A stretch of 64,000 nt of DNA from Leucocoprinus leucothites (taxonomy: Eukaryota; Basidiomycota; Agaricomycetes; Agaricales; Agaricaceae), in contig JAACJO010000020.1 of NCBI GenBank assembly GCA_013368445.1, positions 1-64,000 of the forward strand, given 5' to 3'. Shown piece after piece: positions 31,919 through 44,276 of this stretch. The position numbers and the translations under genes were made by a program. How positions within the stretch are numbered: position 1 is the first letter of the stretch; every line of letters begins with the position of its first letter. The notes beneath the pieces are model-generated. The model saw only the letters and a list, made by a program, of their open reading frames with translations, did no database searches and had not been told where the DNA came from.

Positions 31919-33965
31919 CACCCCGTTCTATAGTCTCTCTTGAGTCTTTTCTATTTTACTGGACTAATCATATATAGTCTTTGTTTTAAGCAGTCTCTGA
32001 CCACTTCATGTACCCCAGCTTGCTGTAGTGTACCATCTGTTTGTAATATTTAGTTGAAAGCAGACTGTGATTGAGCACTGCTATATAAATTCATTGATTT
32101 AATTAAAAAAAATAAAAAAAAAGAGTGCAGATGGGGTAGAGGGGACAATAGCATAAGATGTGATGTCATGTTTCCAGGCGATGTCCACAGTGACAGGATT
32201 TAGCCTCGAGGGGGAAGAACCTTTCATAATATGCCCCAATAGGGGCATGGTTAAGAATAGCACAAGTCATGCGTGCGCATAATGATGGTGACTCATTGGC
32301 TAGTGGAAGCCAGGTGCCCCCTTTGATGTAAGTGGGTATGAGGAACTTGCGATTCTTTTTTGAAAGAAGGAAACCGTTGCCATGGTACTTCTTCTTCCAG
32401 AATGTGGAGGACTCCCAGGATTTCTGGCAGTCGTTGGTGGCTTTGTGTCGCAAGAAGTCAAGAGTGGCACCTGTATGAGGAGGGGTGTGTATGTGCATGG
32501 TAGTGATGTCATTGTGGACTTTGAGATGGGGCTTACAGCGCCACTTGGAAGGGACATCCCAGAAGTCGATGGAGCGAGATGGTTTGGTCGCAAGCCAGTC
32601 GGATAAAAGTCGGCATACTTGGATAGAGTGTGACTGGCTCGAGTGGATAGAGGAGTCGACTGCCAGCTTGGCTACTGGGAGACAGTCGGTGATGAGGATG
32701 ATATGGTTGCATTGGAGGGAGATGGCTTTTGCAATACCAATGCGAATGGAGTAGAGTTCAGTGTTAGTGGAAGATGCCCAGCTGCTTGCTTGTTTTGCAT
32801 GGGACACTTGTTGTCCACTGCGATATAAATGTGCCACCGAAACCGCCTGAAGGGAACCTATGAGTGGAACAGAGGCCTCAGTAACAACCAAAATACAATT
32901 ACGATTGGAAGAAGAAGAGGAGAAAACAGAATCAAGAGATGATACATGTTTATACATCTCGTGTTTGTCCAAGTGATTACAAGGATGAAAGTGAATAGAA
33001 TCAGAAAAGATGTCCATGAGACGGAAGCCAGGCTTGGATTCTGGAGCAAAAGGGGAGAAAGAGTCGGAAAAATGAGAAAGAAAACTATCTACATCAACGA
33101 GTGGGCCTTTTATTTTGGCTTTATTGGCCAGGGTAAGAAGGCGAAGTGATTGGGGATGGGGGGGAAGAATTAAGAGAGAAACAATCAGATAAAAGAGAAC
33201 ATAATGCATGATTAGAGGGTAAAGTAGAGACTTGATATGATGAGTGAATAGCTAATTTATGAAGATGTAGGTGAATTGGGATAAGTCCAGCAATACTTTC
33301 AATGCCGCCAGAAGGAGAAGTGCAAAAGGCACCTGTAATCCAAAGAGCCACACGTCTTTGCATAGATGATAGGGACTTGAGAAGCGCCTTGTTATGAGTG
33401 CCTTCAAAGAACCATAGTCGGAAGCCATATGTGGCCACTGGTACAATGCACAACCTATAGAGAAGTCATTTCTGGAGAGGAAGGAGCCCTCGGGTGGAGT
33501 TACCTAGCATACCCATGGCTTCCACTGTGGATAATGCTTTGGTAGAGTAATATCGGACATGTTCTTGGAATGATTGTCAACAATCAAAGTAGAAGCCAAG
33601 GTACTGCCAGAAGTGTTTTGGGTGAAGGAGAGGGCCACCAATGTGGGAAAGGTCGAGTGGGGGGTTGGAGTCATTGTGGTGATGGGAGAAGTGGAAGACC
33701 TCAGATTTGTCATGTTCCATGACAAGTCTGAGGTCAGTGCAAATGGAGTTGATGATTGAGTAGGCTGCTTTAAGGGAAGAAATGGTGTCAGTGTAACTCT
33801 TCACTTGAGATATACAAAGCCTATCACCAACAAAAGATAGAAGAGAAGAGGGAATAGACTGTAAACAAGCACATTGGTCAAACATGAACATGAGGGGTGC
33901 CAAATAAAGTGCGGATAGAATGGGAGATAAAGCTGAGCCTTGCCCTATGCCAACATCTGCATTGT

Positions 33966-34191
33966 TGTTAGATTATGACCAGCTTCAGCCTCACCCCCTT
34001 TGTCCAAATGGGGATAGTTGTAGTCACATGACCATACTGCACACAGACCATGTAGCTAGGTATATAAGGAGGGCCTCAGCCTCCCAATTGATTATCTTCT
34101 TCCCTACTTTTGTGTGTGTGTCAGTGTCAGTGTCTGAGCTTTCCTCTACTCTCTTATCATCCTCTACTCTCTATCCTTTTACATTCTAACA
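33966..34191. repeat. Solo LTR, probably Ty1/copia, in A-3
   Basis: 226 bp, TGTTAGATTATG...ATTCTAACA, with imperfect 5-bp TSD ATTGT/ATCGT (33961-33965, 34192-34196). The 5-bp inverted termini, short length and internal TATATAAGGAGG (34070-34081) followed by a CT-rich tract fit a copia-type LTR read on the plus strand. It interrupts the RT part of A-3 ORF2, and the LINE sequence resumes in register. The superfamily is inferred from termini and size. Confidence 0.85.
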
Positions 34192-37100
34192 ATCGTGGGT
34201 GTTAGATAAGAAAGTGTTCCACATGAATTGTGTGGATCAACCTATGAGATAATGTGAAAAGAAATTAACAATTTCTGGGGCGAATCCCTGGTGTCATAAT
34301 ATGTTAGTAAGGATATTGTGATTCAGAGAGGGGAAAAATTGGGCAATGTCAAAGGTGCAAACACTAGTGATCATACCTTTGGCCCATCCAGCCTGAATAA
34401 TGTGAGTGAGGAATACTCCTGCATCCTCGGTAGAGCATTGGATCACTCCACCCATTTGGTTGGGGTGAAGGACTTCTAGAGATACCACCTCATATTGCAT
34501 ATGTCATGCGATCATCTTCTCAATTAGTTTTCCTAAAGTGTTTAGTAGAACAATGGGATGAAATGCTTTTGGAGTATCATAGGCCAGTTTATTTGGCTTG
34601 GGAATGATGATAGAAACCGAGTCTTTGAAGTGACTCGGCCAGTGAGAGAGATGTACACATGCGTTAGCAATGAGTAATATGTTCTTGAGGCAATTGTTGT
34701 GGGCAACGATAGATTTCAGATGTTTCCAGGAGATGTGATCAGGCCCGGGTGCTGAAAAGTTAGTACATGAAGATAAAGATTCAGTGAGTTCAAGGGCAGA
34801 GAATTTAGTCCATGGATGGGGAGGGAGGGATTTCATTTCATTTAGAATGCTAGGGCTTACCGGTTGACTGGATGCTGAATTATATGATGAATGGAGTGCA
34901 TTCCACAAGTCCGGGAGGTCATTACAGGGTTGCCCTTGATAACGAATACCCTTGATGGCAGGGAGTTTGCATTGTTTGACCCATTCCATGAGGTCCCAGG
35001 GTCATTTGTTGGTTGACATGATCTCATGAATGTGTTCATCAAAAAAGGAGCATTTAGTGGCTCGAGTAGCCACTCTAAATGCCCGCCAATCTTTTTGATC
35101 CTTTGTTCTTCTGTAAGTGAGAAGAGTCTCAGAGCAGTGGGGGGACCACCATTCCTTTGACCTTAGAGTTTGTATTCCATGATTCAGAGAAGATTCAAGA
35201 AATAGAATCAGAGATATTGTTCAGACAAGCAATAGAATGAATGTTCAAACAATTGAGAGCCGCTAGATGCTCTGAGACCTGGGAAATGAAAGCAGTCTCT
35301 TCATCACTATCTTTTGGCAGTACTCGTTTTTTATAATTAATATAATCCGGACAAATTAAGGTGCATGGTCTGAAGGTAGTCTCAAATCAACGTCACTGCC
35401 ATGCATCAGGCCACCCAAGCTACTGCTCCCACTGCCCGGAAGCCGTGCATGACAACTGCAGGCCCTACCCACCGCCAACTCTTCCTTGACTTTGTCGGCA
35501 GTGCCGATGAAGTCACCTATCTCCACCACAAGGCTATGCACCTTCTCAACGACTCCCTCTCCCATGCCAAGTTGATCTTGTGTGTGGAGAATATCACCAA
35601 GGCATACAGCACGATTGTGCTGCACACCTCCTCCATTCCCTCTGACACTGACTGCGACATCATTGAGTCCTCTATCCCCTCTGTCTTTACTGCCCCCTTT
35701 GTGATCAAGATGTGCTGCCCCAGGTTGAGGTCCTACCTCAAGGTCCTCAATGTCCCTTACTTCATGAACAGTGTCCACATCACGCCGAATCACATAACTG
35801 ACTGCATGTGATTGTCTGCCTTCAAGGACATTTTTGCAGATGTCTCTTCCATGCGCATCATGCACAACTCCACCAGAGCTGACACTGCTACCATCTGGTT
35901 CGACCTCTGGGACTCTCAATCAGGAGTGAGTGCCAAGAAGCTCCTGGGCAAGTACCTCCACTTCAAGGGTGTTCAGTCCGTAATCCGGGCTGCGCATGCT
36001 CATCCAGGCAGTCCTCAGTGTCAGTGTTGCTGGCACTGGGGGCACTCTACCTCATCGTGCCACACCTGTGTGCTGTAATGCGCCACCTGTGGTGGTCCTC
36101 ATTGTACTGAGAACCACCACTCCCACTCGAGCTGTTGTAAGGGGAGTCCGAAGGCCAATCCACCCATCCCACCCACCGCTGCTGAGGATCCCTGTCCTCA
36201 CATCAAGTGCATCAACTGTGCCAAGCCACATGCAGCTGACAATCACAAATGCCCATTCTGGCAACACCGGTTTGACCGGCTTTGGCTTGAAAACCATCAC
36301 CACGATGCCACTTGGTCGCATCTGTAGGGTTCTTTTTTTTTTTTTTATTTAAAAATTAATGATTTATTACACGGTGCTTGGTCGCAGTCCATGCTCACCA
36401 ACATAATACAGGGGCTAAGTACTGCTACCTAAGCCAAATACTACAAAGATGAGAATAGATAAAGTCCTGTCCGAATATAGTACACTACTCGATGGCAAAG
36501 AGATGTGGCATAGTAACAAAGAGATGAAACTAAAGTCCAACTCGCAGACCTCTAACAGTAAGCTTACATGCATGTGTAGCCCTAGCGACGTACCAATGGG
36601 GTTGGAAGATGCATTGAAGCAGGTACACAACCTACTACTGGGGCCTCCTATTGTCCTCCTTGTGACAGCTAAGCCAATCATGGTTGAACTAGTGGTGCCA
36701 GAACAGGCACTTTTGATCATCAGCTGCATGGTCGCCCTTGCAGTTGATACATGAGATGTGGGGACAGGGCTCCCTGGCGGGTGTGGGCAGGATAGGGGGG
36801 TTTGCCTTTGGACTCCCCTTACAGCATGACATTGTGGAGTGATGGTTCTCACTATGGTGAGGACCACCACACTGGGAACACCTGAGTGCACGATTGCAGC
36901 AGGTGGGAGTAGAGTGACCAAAGCACCAGCAACACTGGCACTGAGGGACACTGGGATGGGTATGGGTGGGTTTGATAGCAGCCTGCATACTGTTGAAGTC
37001 AAGGTACTTGTTGATGAGCTTCTTGGCACCAGCTCCTGACTGAGAGTCCCATAGGTTGAACCAAATGGTTGCAGTGTCAGCCTTGGGGGAGTTGCGCATA

Positions 37101-37942
37101 ATGCACACAGATGAAATGTTGGTGAAAGTGTCCTTGAATGGAGACAATCGCATGTGATCAGTGATCTGAACTGGCGTAATATGGATGCTATTCACATGGA
37201 AGGGGACATTGAGGATCTTGAGATAAGACCTCGACCTGGGGTGGCGCATCTTCAGCTCGAATGGGGCGGTGAAGACGGAGGGGATAGCAGACTCAACGAC
37301 AGTGATGTCGGAGTCTGAGGGTACGTTAGAGGTGTACAGTGCAATAGTGCTGTATGCCTTGGTGATATTCTCAATGCACAAGGAAGACTTGGCATACAAG
37401 AGGGCATTGTTGAGAAGGTGCATGGCCTTGTGGTGGAGATAGGTGATCTCACTGGCATCCCCAGTGAAATCAAGGAACAGTTGGCAGTGGGTAGGCCCAG
37501 CAGTGGTCATGCACGGCTTCTTGGCAGAGCTGGCAGTGGCAGTAGCAGCCTGATGCATCGCAGTGACATGATCAGGGTCAAGGGAGGGGTTTGCCTGTGC
37601 CAGCTTGATGAGCGACTCAGATGGTGCTGAAGTGCTGGAACAAGTGGCTTCTGCAAACGAGTGCTGATGAGGCACTGGAGCAGAAGTGGGGATGGGCGCC
37701 TTTGTGGGTGCTTGAGGGGGGCCACTAGCGCGCGCCTTAGGAGGTGCTTGCTTGGGCAGTATAGGGGGATGGGCTGTGGTGGGCCGTGGTGCCTTGGGCA
37801 TTTGTTTGGGTGCCTTGGGGGAGCCCATGTTGATGTCATGTGGTTCTGCTTTGTCAGCAGATCCATGGGTTGCCTCATGGACAATGCATGTGTCTTTAGG
37901 GGAGGCTTCTAGCTCATTGAACTGGGTAAAGCCCTGCATGAA

Positions 37943-40276
37943 CATCCCTCCTTGTCCTCTTACCACCACCATCGAAAGTTGGTGTTTGTTCTGAGGCATT
38001 CTTACATCATTTATCTATGCTACTATGGGTAGACACAAGTCTAGAAACACTGCAAACCAGTTTGCAGTGCTTGAATCTGAGTCTGCCGTGTCCAACAACA
38101 AGCTCAACATCGCTGAGATGGCTGAAGACAACCACCTCGACCCCTACAACAACCCTCTCAATGTGCAAGGGTTCTTTGGCTCCCCCCAGGCTGACGTTTT
38201 GTCGCCTGGCCCCTTCCAACTGACTGCTGACATTCCATCGCAGTTGGTTGCTCCTCCAGTGGCTGACATTTTGTTACCACTCAAACCCTTCACAGCCGGT
38301 GGAACCACCTTCTACCCTGTCAACACTCCCCCTGCTGTGCCTGAATCAGTGACCTCCTCCAAGGGAAAGAAGAAGGAGCTCACCCCAAAGTGCGCTCTTA
38401 CCAACCTCCAGACCTTCCTCAAGTGGTTAGAGGAATGCTCTGACTCCCACTCCTCCATCGCAGAGGAAGATGCTTCCACGGCCATCACATGCCTTGCTAA
38501 GGCAGCCATCATCATCATCGACAACCTCGAACTTGACGGCGCCCCCCTCTCCTCACACTTGCTCAGCTCTCGTAGGCTGATCAATTTTGGGGATGTAATG
38601 TACAACCTCAGGCACAAGTGTGGACTGCCTGAGACCAGCCCTAAAGCAACGTGTGTCATCCACAAAGCGACCCATGGATCCACTGACTCAGCGGGTCCAT
38701 GTGACATCGACATGGGTTCCCCCAAGGCACCCACTCTACCACCCCCAGATCGTCGGCCCACCCCGGCCCGTCCCTCCTTACCACCCAAGCCAGTGCCTGC
38801 AAAGGCCTATGCTAGTGGCAAAGGGCCCATTCAGGTGCCCCCTGCTCCTAAGGTTAGGTCTGATGGCCAAGCCCAGTGAGTGCCCATCCCACCCTTGGCG
38901 GCTAAGAAGTCATTCGCTAAGGTTGTCCATACCCCAGTGTCTGCGGCAGTGCTTATCAAGCTAGCCTAGTCCCACTCCACCCTTGAGCCTGATCACGTCA
39001 CTGCGATGCATCAGGCTGCCCTTGCTGATGCACCTTCTGTGAAGAAGCCATGCATGACCATGTCAGGCCCCACCCAATGCCAACTCTTCCTTGATTTCAC
39101 TGGCAGTGCCAGTGATATCACCTACCCCCACCACAAGGCCATGTGCCTCCTGAACGACTCCCTCACTCACGCAAAGAGCTCGCTTTGCATTGAGAACATT
39201 GCCTGGGTGTACGACACCATTTTGTTGTACACCAGCTCTGTCGCCACTGACACTGATACATTAGTGATCAAATCCTCCCTCTCTTCAGCCTTCACAGCCC
39301 TGTTTGAGCTGAAGACCAAGCATCCCAGGTCCAGGTCTTACCTCAAGATCCTGGATGTCCCTTACTATACAAGTGGTATCCGCACCACTCTGCAACACAT
39401 CACTGACCATATGCACCTGTCTCCCTTCAAGGAGACTTTTGCTAATGTATCCTCCATGCGCATCATGCGCAACTCCGCCAAAGCTGACACCACCACCATT
39501 TGGGTCAACCTTTGGGATTCTCAGTCCGGCGCCAATGCTAAGCACCTGGTCGGCAAATACCTCAACTTCGACAGTGTGCAGTCCATAATAAAGGCTGCAT
39601 GCGCTCATCCCGGGACCCCCCAGTGTCAACGATGCTGGCATTGGGGCCACACTACCACCACCTGTTGCAATTGTGCACTCAGGTGCTCACAATGTGGTGG
39701 GCCACATCAGTCTGAGAATCACTGCACCACCTCCTCCTGCTGTAAGGGGTTGCCAAAGGCTAACCCCCCCATTCAGTCCACACCCACTGGGGAACCCTGT
39801 CCCCACATTAAGTGCATCAATTGCGGCAAGGAACATGCTGCTACTGACCACAAGTGTGCATTCTGGCACCACCGGTTTGATCGGGATTGGCTACAAAGTC
39901 ATTCTGGTTCTGCTGGTCAGCCCTGGGCCTAGGGGGAGCTCCCTAGCGTCAATGTATCATTCCCCATCCACTGCCTGTCGCCGGGTGGGCTCTCACCAAC
40001 CACAAGGCCTGCCATCAGATGCAGTGATATCGGTATATGTTTCATTTCTTTGTATTTTGTCACATGTCTAGCCCCCCTTCTGCTGTTGTTTTGTGTATTG
40101 TCTCAGACAGGACTATTATATATTCCCGGTTGTTTACTCTTGTGTAGTCAGTAGTGGTATCAGTTCCCTGTAGTAGATAGTCAGGTGCAGACTGCTATTG
40201 CACACTGTGTTATAAATTGGCGACCCCTCCAGGGTTGCACTTGATTTTTAAAAAAAGAAAAAAAAAAAAAAAAAAA
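37943..40276 (+). mobile_element. Half-LINE family C copy C-2, full length, inserted in B-2
   Basis: 2.33 kb from CATCCCTCCTTGTCCTC to an A-rich tail (40247-40276). TSD GCCCTGCATGAA at 37931-37942 and 40277-40288. 82-nt 5' UTR, single ORF1, 3' UTR 39933-40246 with the terminal block GTGCAGACTGCTATTGCACAC...TATAAATT...CTTGATTTTT. No polymerase. It is the reference full-length family C copy. Confidence 0.91.
38025..39932 (+). pseudogene. Family C gag-like ORF1 (C-2), two stops
   Basis: 635 codons. N-terminus MGRHKSRNTANQF (MGxxxS pattern). Helical block (ALTNLQTFLKWLEECSDSHSSIAEEDASTAITCLAKAAIIIIDNLEL), Pro-rich linker, then MHQAALADAPSVKKPCMT, QLFLDFTGSASDITYPHHKAMCLLNDSL, RSRSYLKILDVPYYTSGI, VNLWDSQSGANAKHLVGKYLNF, knuckles CQRCWHWGHTTTTC, CSQCGGPHQSENH, CINCGKEHAATDHKC. 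Only two in-frame stops, TGA 38877-38879 (Arg CGA in the inferred ancestor) and TAG 38967-38969. It ends at TAG 39930-39932. Confidence 0.9.
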
Positions 40277-40966
40277 GCCCTGCATGAAGGAGTGAAAGGT
40301 GGTCCAGCTGTGGCTGGCCCACTGTTCACCCATGGAAATGCATGCACTCCCATGCCCACTCATCTCAAATTCATAGACAGCACTGGCAAGATAGCTAGCA
40401 CACACCTTGGCATAGTCCTTGTTGAGGAGGGAATCATCAGGAAGCTCTTGCATGAAGTGCGAGAACTTCTTGAGGCTGTTGAAAGCCTGCTTGGCTGCAG
40501 TATTGTCTCCAGGCATGGTCCCAGTGGAGGACAATGGGGTGGATGGCACAATCAGGGGAGGGGTGGGGACTGGGTAGTATGTAGTACCACCAGCGACAAG
40601 AGGGGCCTTGGGACCAAAGGTCACTGGAGGCTGAGTAGTAGGCGCCAGCGATGGAACATCAGCGGGCACCGAGGGGAGGGGTGAGGGTGACTGAACGTCA
40701 GCCCTCATGGAAGCAACCAGAGCCTTGAAATCTGCCATCATGCAGGTCGGCTGGGTGGAGGTGGAGGGCATGGGGGCCTCTTCGGTCATATCTAGCTTGT
40801 CATCACTGGACACAATGTCAGAGTTGAGGTCCATGTTTGCAATCTTGCAACTAATAGCTTTAGACTTTTGCCTACCCATGTTTCACTAGTGTAGACAATG
40901 TGGTATTGTACTCAAACTAAGACACCAACTCAAGAGATGGTGGTGGTAAGAGGACAAGAAGGGATG

Positions 40967-41903
40967 CTCCGGTCCAGGTCTTACCTCAAGATCCTGGACA
41001 TCCCTTACTACATGAGTGGCATATGCACCACTCTACAACATGTCACCAACTGTATGCATCTGTCTCCCTTCAAGGAGACATTCGCTAACATATCCTCCAT
41101 GCACATTATGCACAACTCTGCCAAAGCTGACACTGCCACTGTTTGGATCGACCTTTGGGATTCTCAGTCCAGCACCAATGCTAAGCACCTGGTCAGCAAA
41201 TACCTCAACTTCGATGGCATACAGTCTATGATCAAGGCTGCACATGCTCATCCCGGGACCCCCCAGTGTCAACGATGCTGGTGTGGGGCCACACTACCAC
41301 CACCTGCCACAACCGCGTGCTCAGGTGCTCACAATGCAGTGGGCCACATCGGTCCAAGAATCACCACACCACCTCCTCCTGCTGTAAGAGATTGCCGAAG
41401 GCTAGCCCTCCCATTCAGCCCACACCTGCCAGGGAACCCTGTCCCCATATCAAGTACATTAATTGTGGCAAGGAACATGCTGCTACTGACTGCAAGTGCA
41501 TGTTCTGGCGCCACTGGTTTGATCGGGATTGGCTGCAAAGTCATTCTGGTTCTGCTGGTCAGCCCTGGGCCTAGGGGGAGCTCCCTAGTATCAACGCATT
41601 GTCCCCCATCCATTGCTGGTCACTGGATGGGCTCCTACCAGCCACAAGACCTGCCATCAGATGCAGTGATATCAGTATATGTTTCATTTCTCTGTATTTC
41701 ATCACATGCCTAGCCCCCTTCTACTGTTGTTTTGTGTATTGTCTCGGACAGGACTATTATATATTCCTGGTTGTTTACTCTTGCATAGTCAGTAGTGGTA
41801 TTGGTTCCCTGTAGTAGATAGTTGGGTGTGGACTGCTATCGTGCACCACGTTATAAATTTGGACCCCTTCAGGGTCCACTGATTTTTATTTTTTTTAAAA
41901 AAA
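40967..41903 (+). mobile_element. Family C fragment C-3, 5'-truncated
   Basis: Begins CTCCGGTCCAGGTCTTACC directly after the 5' end of B-2 and runs to a T/A-rich tail at 41903. ORF1 C-terminus to 41574, 3' UTR 41575-41880 with the hairpin GGACCCC...AGGGTCC. I could not find a TSD. Confidence 0.82.
40971..41574 (+). pseudogene. Family C gag-like ORF1, C-terminal part (C-3)
   Basis: RSRSYLKILDIPYYMSGI, IDLWDSQSSTNAKHLVSKYLNF, first knuckle CQRCW then a 1-base loss that shifts frame (GGTGTGGGGCC at 41279), so the rest (CSQCSGPHRSKNH, NCGKEHAATDCKC) continues in the frame of 41266-41574. Ends in TAG 41572-41574. Confidence 0.82.
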
Positions 41904-42735
41904 GGACATTTTCGCAGATGTCTCTTCTGTGCACATCATGTGCAATTCCACCAGAGCCAACACCACCACCATCTGGTTCAACCTCTGGGACTCTCAATCA
42001 GGAGCAAGCGCCAAGAAGCTCTTGGGCAAGTACCTCCACTTCGAGGGTGTTCAGTCTGTCATCTGGGCCCCACACGCTCATCCAGGCAGTCCACAGTGTC
42101 AGCGTTGCTGGCAATGGGGACACTCTACCTCATTGTGCCACACCTGTGCACTGCAATGCACCGCTTGCAGCGGTCTTCACTGTACTGAGAACCACCACTC
42201 CCACTCAAGCTATTATAAGGGGAGTCCAAAGGCCAATCCCCCCATTCTATCCACCACTGCTGAGGATCCCTGTCCTCACATCAAGTGTGTCAACTGCTCC
42301 AAGTTGCATGCAGCTGACAATTGCAAATGCCCATTCTGGCAACACCAGTTTGACCAGCTTTGGCTTGAAAACCATCGCCATGATGCCACCCAGTTGTGTC
42401 TGTAGGGTTCTCTTCCCTACAGGTTGCATTGTCTGCCCCCACACTGTGGGTGATGGGCCCTGGAGATCCATACCGTGCACCTCCATCTGCCAGTAAAACA
42501 GAACAACCCGACTTGTATTGTAGTATGCTTTCATCTCGAACTATGTACTACTGTGTCAAGATGTTGTTTGTACTAGGCAGACTTCAGACTTGTATTTATA
42601 CCTAGCTATGTAGATGTGTAGTTGGTAGCAGTACTTTCTGCATGTTGTAGTAGTTGGGCGCAGACTGCTATCACATACCGCATTATAAATTTGCGACCCC
42701 TCTGGGGTCACATTGATTTTTTTTTTAAAAAAAAA
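41904..42735 (+). mobile_element. Family D fragment D-2, 5'-truncated
   Basis: Starts GGACATTTTCGCAGATG after the tail of C-3 and ends in an A run at 42727-42735. Complete 3' UTR 42406-42726 with the perfect hairpin GACCCC-TCT-GGGGTC. No TSD found; both flanks are other element ends. Confidence 0.82.
41905..42405 (+). pseudogene. Family D gag-like ORF1, C-terminal part (D-2)
   Basis: About 165 codons without a stop: MCNSTRANTTTIWFNLWDSQSGASAKKLLGKYLHF, knuckles CQRCWQWGHSTSLC, CTACSGLHCTENH, CVNCSKLHAADNCKC. Ends TQLCL with TAG 42403-42405. It shows the natural C-terminus of family D. Confidence 0.84.
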
Positions 42736-44276
42736 GAATGGAGGGTGGCATTTCAGAGGCTCCCTTAGGGTTAGGTTTTGATGGCTGAGCCTGGCCATCA
42801 GAAGAAGGGCACCTAACTGAACACTCAAAGTTTCTATTCCTGTTTCTTGGAGTCATGTGATTGGAAGGTGGAGGAGGGGCCCAGGAGACGCAGATAGGAC
42901 TGGCAGGCTTAGAAGACAGAAAGTCATTCTTTGCCTTGCAGGAGCCTGACACAGATGGAACATCATGTGCCTTATCAGAAGATGAAACCTCATGCTGGGG
43001 AAGGGGAAAAGTGCCCTCGCCTGGAGGGGCTTGGTCAATGTTCATGTAGTCATCATCAATATGAGCTGTGGGATTAGTTTGCCCAACAACAATGCCAGGC
43101 AGGAATAGGGGGTTGGGATGAAAGATGGAGAAGATTTACATGCCTTCTTTCCTTTGCCTTTGCCTTTTGGAGGAGGGGAGGAATCTGTCATGGGGATGTT
43201 GGAAAGAGGGCTAAAATATTGTCTCAGCACCTCAACAATCATGAGACTGCTTTCGCTGTTGATAGGTAAGCGGTCCCAGCCTGACTCAAACATAGTGGTG
43301 AGTAAACAGTAGATTGGCTCCCCCATTTGGGGAACCCTCAGGTCTTTTCACTAGGTCATAAACCCAGCGCAGCGCAATGTTTAAAGAAATTTATGATATA
43401 TTTAAGCACCTTGAGCACTTTGTATGCAGCTTTATCTACAATAACTGTTTCTTTGGTGGCTGTGTTTGATGGATCCTTATGACCCGGAAGTTGTGGCTGT
43501 GCAGGCCTAGATTCCTGCAGCTGTGTTGTGATGTCACCAGTGACATCAGGTATGACATCATTGGTATCAGATGATCCAGCAAAGAAAGTAGCCAGAGTAC
43601 CAGATAGCACAGCATTTGCTGACTCAGCAGATCCATGGATCACATGAGGCAGCCTCGTGGTGGGTGGGGGTCCAAAGAACATATTGACAGGTACCCTGTC
43701 CTTGAGTATCCCATCCTCTTGGTCACTCTATGCATCCCTGCAAGAGTTCAAATTTAAAGGACCAGGTGGTTGGAGCTCACCTACGAACCCTTCTCCAAAC
43801 AGGTGAAAGGGGATAGGCAATTTGAAGCCATCATATACACTCATCAACACAGTTCTTGAGATGGCCTTGGGAGTGGTATCCAAACCTCTATGAGACTCAT
43901 GAACACAAGCTTGCTTGGCGTGTGAAAAGGGAGGAGGGGGAGTTCTAAAAGATGAGTGTGATGCTGTATGTGATAGTGTAACAGGGACATTGATGGGTGA
44001 TGGAGGGGGGGAGATTGAGACAGATGAATCAGATTCACTCTCACCGCTCTCTTCTTCTTGGTCAGAGCTAGCCCTGGAGGAGGCAGCAGACTTGGCATCA
44101 TCTTGAATAGAGTACCTAGTCGATTTGATAAATAGCACAGGAGAGTTTGAGCAATTGCACTTGCTGAATGAGACATGTGTTTTGGTGTCGGCAAGGTTCA
44201 TGGGGTCCAAAAACAGCAGAGGGGTACCTTTAAGGTCCACCCAATGTGATGGTGCAGTCATATTGGTATAATCCAT
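42736..44276 (-). pseudogene. LINE-A A-5 ORF1, N-terminal two thirds
   Basis: ATG 44276-44274 (MDYTNMTAPSHWVDLKG). SESESDSSVSISPPPSP, VYDGFKLPIPFHLFGEGFVG, ETVIVDKAAYKVLKVLKYIINFF, MGEPIYCLLTTMFESGWDRL, KGKGKGKK and CSVRCPSSDGQAQPSKPNPKG are all recognisable. Clean pieces are 43728-44312, 43356-43682, 43042-43326 and 42725-43045. It is interrupted by a stop at the boundary near 43728 and by frameshifts. Confidence 0.84.

Larger units (their letters stand above)
24554..32122 (+). mobile_element. LINE-A copy A-4, full length, inserted in A-3
   Basis: The only LINE-A here with both ends: 5' motif TTTCCCTCTAACCACCATC near 24570, ORF1, ORF2, 3' UTR (31919-32104) and an A-rich tail. TSD GAGTGCAGATGGGG at 24540-24553 and 32123-32136. 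Without the solo gypsy LTR and its TSD (564 bp) the element is about 7.0 kb, which I use as the reference length of the family. Both ORFs are broken. Confidence 0.92.
24131..35392 (-). mobile_element. LINE-A copy A-3, 5'-truncated, inserted in D-1
   Basis: Minus-strand LINE-A with poly-T tail (24132-24157), 3' UTR (24158-24339), ORF2 from its stop back into the endonuclease domain, then a break at 35392. Pieces are 24131-24553 and 32123-35392; LINE A-4 sits between them. TSD with D-1: TCACTGCCATGCAT. It also hosts a solo copia LTR (33966-34191). Confidence 0.9.
24340..35392 (-). pseudogene. LINE-A A-3 ORF2, truncated and split
   Basis: Stop TAA at 24342-24340. The end of the protein (QCAFPPYEFLVEFL...FESDLCI) is in the small left piece. 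Right of A-4, a 347-codon clean frame (33209-32166) covers RNase H (VVTEASVPL, NTELYSIRIGIAKAI, ITDCLPVAKLAV) and the Cys/His finger (CHCGHRLET). Reverse transcriptase pieces lie at 33577-33903 (mutated SFVGDRLCIS: the first catalytic Asp is Gly) and 34294-34989. The endonuclease is cut near 35390. The Asp-to-Gly change alone would abolish polymerase activity. Confidence 0.86.
23197..36327 (+). pseudogene. Family D gag-like ORF1 (D-1), split and broken
   Basis: ATG at 23197-23199, but codon 4 is already TGA (MGK-stop-KSK). Clean N-terminal piece 23287-23580, Pro-rich, with NLEEEVVIAYEGL. After the A-3 insertion, 35401-35811 carries GPTHRQLFLDFVGSADEVTYLHHKAMHLLNDSL and RSYLKVLNVPYFMNSV, ending at TGA 35809-35811. 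Then 35812-36327 carries LWDSQSGVSAKKLLGKYLHF and knuckles CQCCWHWGHSTSSC and CAKPHAADNHKC. The stop is TAG at 36325-36327. Confidence 0.83.
23111..36332 (+). mobile_element. Half-LINE family D copy D-1, split by A-3
   Basis: Two pieces, 23111-24130 and 35393-36332, joined across the LINE A-3 insertion by the 14-bp TSD TCACTGCCATGCAT (24117-24130, 35393-35406). The 5' end is complete (CATTCCTCCTTGACCTCTTACC). The 3' UTR is cut after a few bases (GTAGGGTTCT) by the tail of B-2. It is the oldest layer of the 23-36 kb nest. Confidence 0.88.
36635..40879 (-). pseudogene. Family B gag-like ORF1 (B-2), split by C-2
   Basis: ATG 40879-40877, MGRQKSKAISCKI. The N-terminal piece (40879-40277) is clean up to the insertion. 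The second piece is clean from the far side of C-2 to about 36689 (436-codon frame, first residues from C-2): MHQAATATASSAKKPCMTTAGPTHCQLFLDF, RSRSYLKILNVPFHVNSI, DHMRLSPFKDTF with an unmutated CGA codon at 37150-37148, LWDSQSGAGAKKLINKYLDF, knuckles CQCCWCFGHSTPTC, CSQCGGPHHSENH, CINCKGDHAADDQKC. Apart from the C-2 insertion it is the best-preserved family B reading frame. Stop TAG 36637-36635. Confidence 0.86.
36333..40966 (-). mobile_element. Half-LINE family B copy B-2, full length, split by C-2
   Basis: Pieces 36333-37942 and 40277-40966. Poly-T tail with 3' UTR at 36333-36634, complete 5' end (rc of CATCCCTTCTTGTCCTC). C-2 is inserted with TSD GCCCTGCATGAA. Without C-2 and the repeat it is about 2.29 kb, the same as B-1. 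Confidence 0.87.
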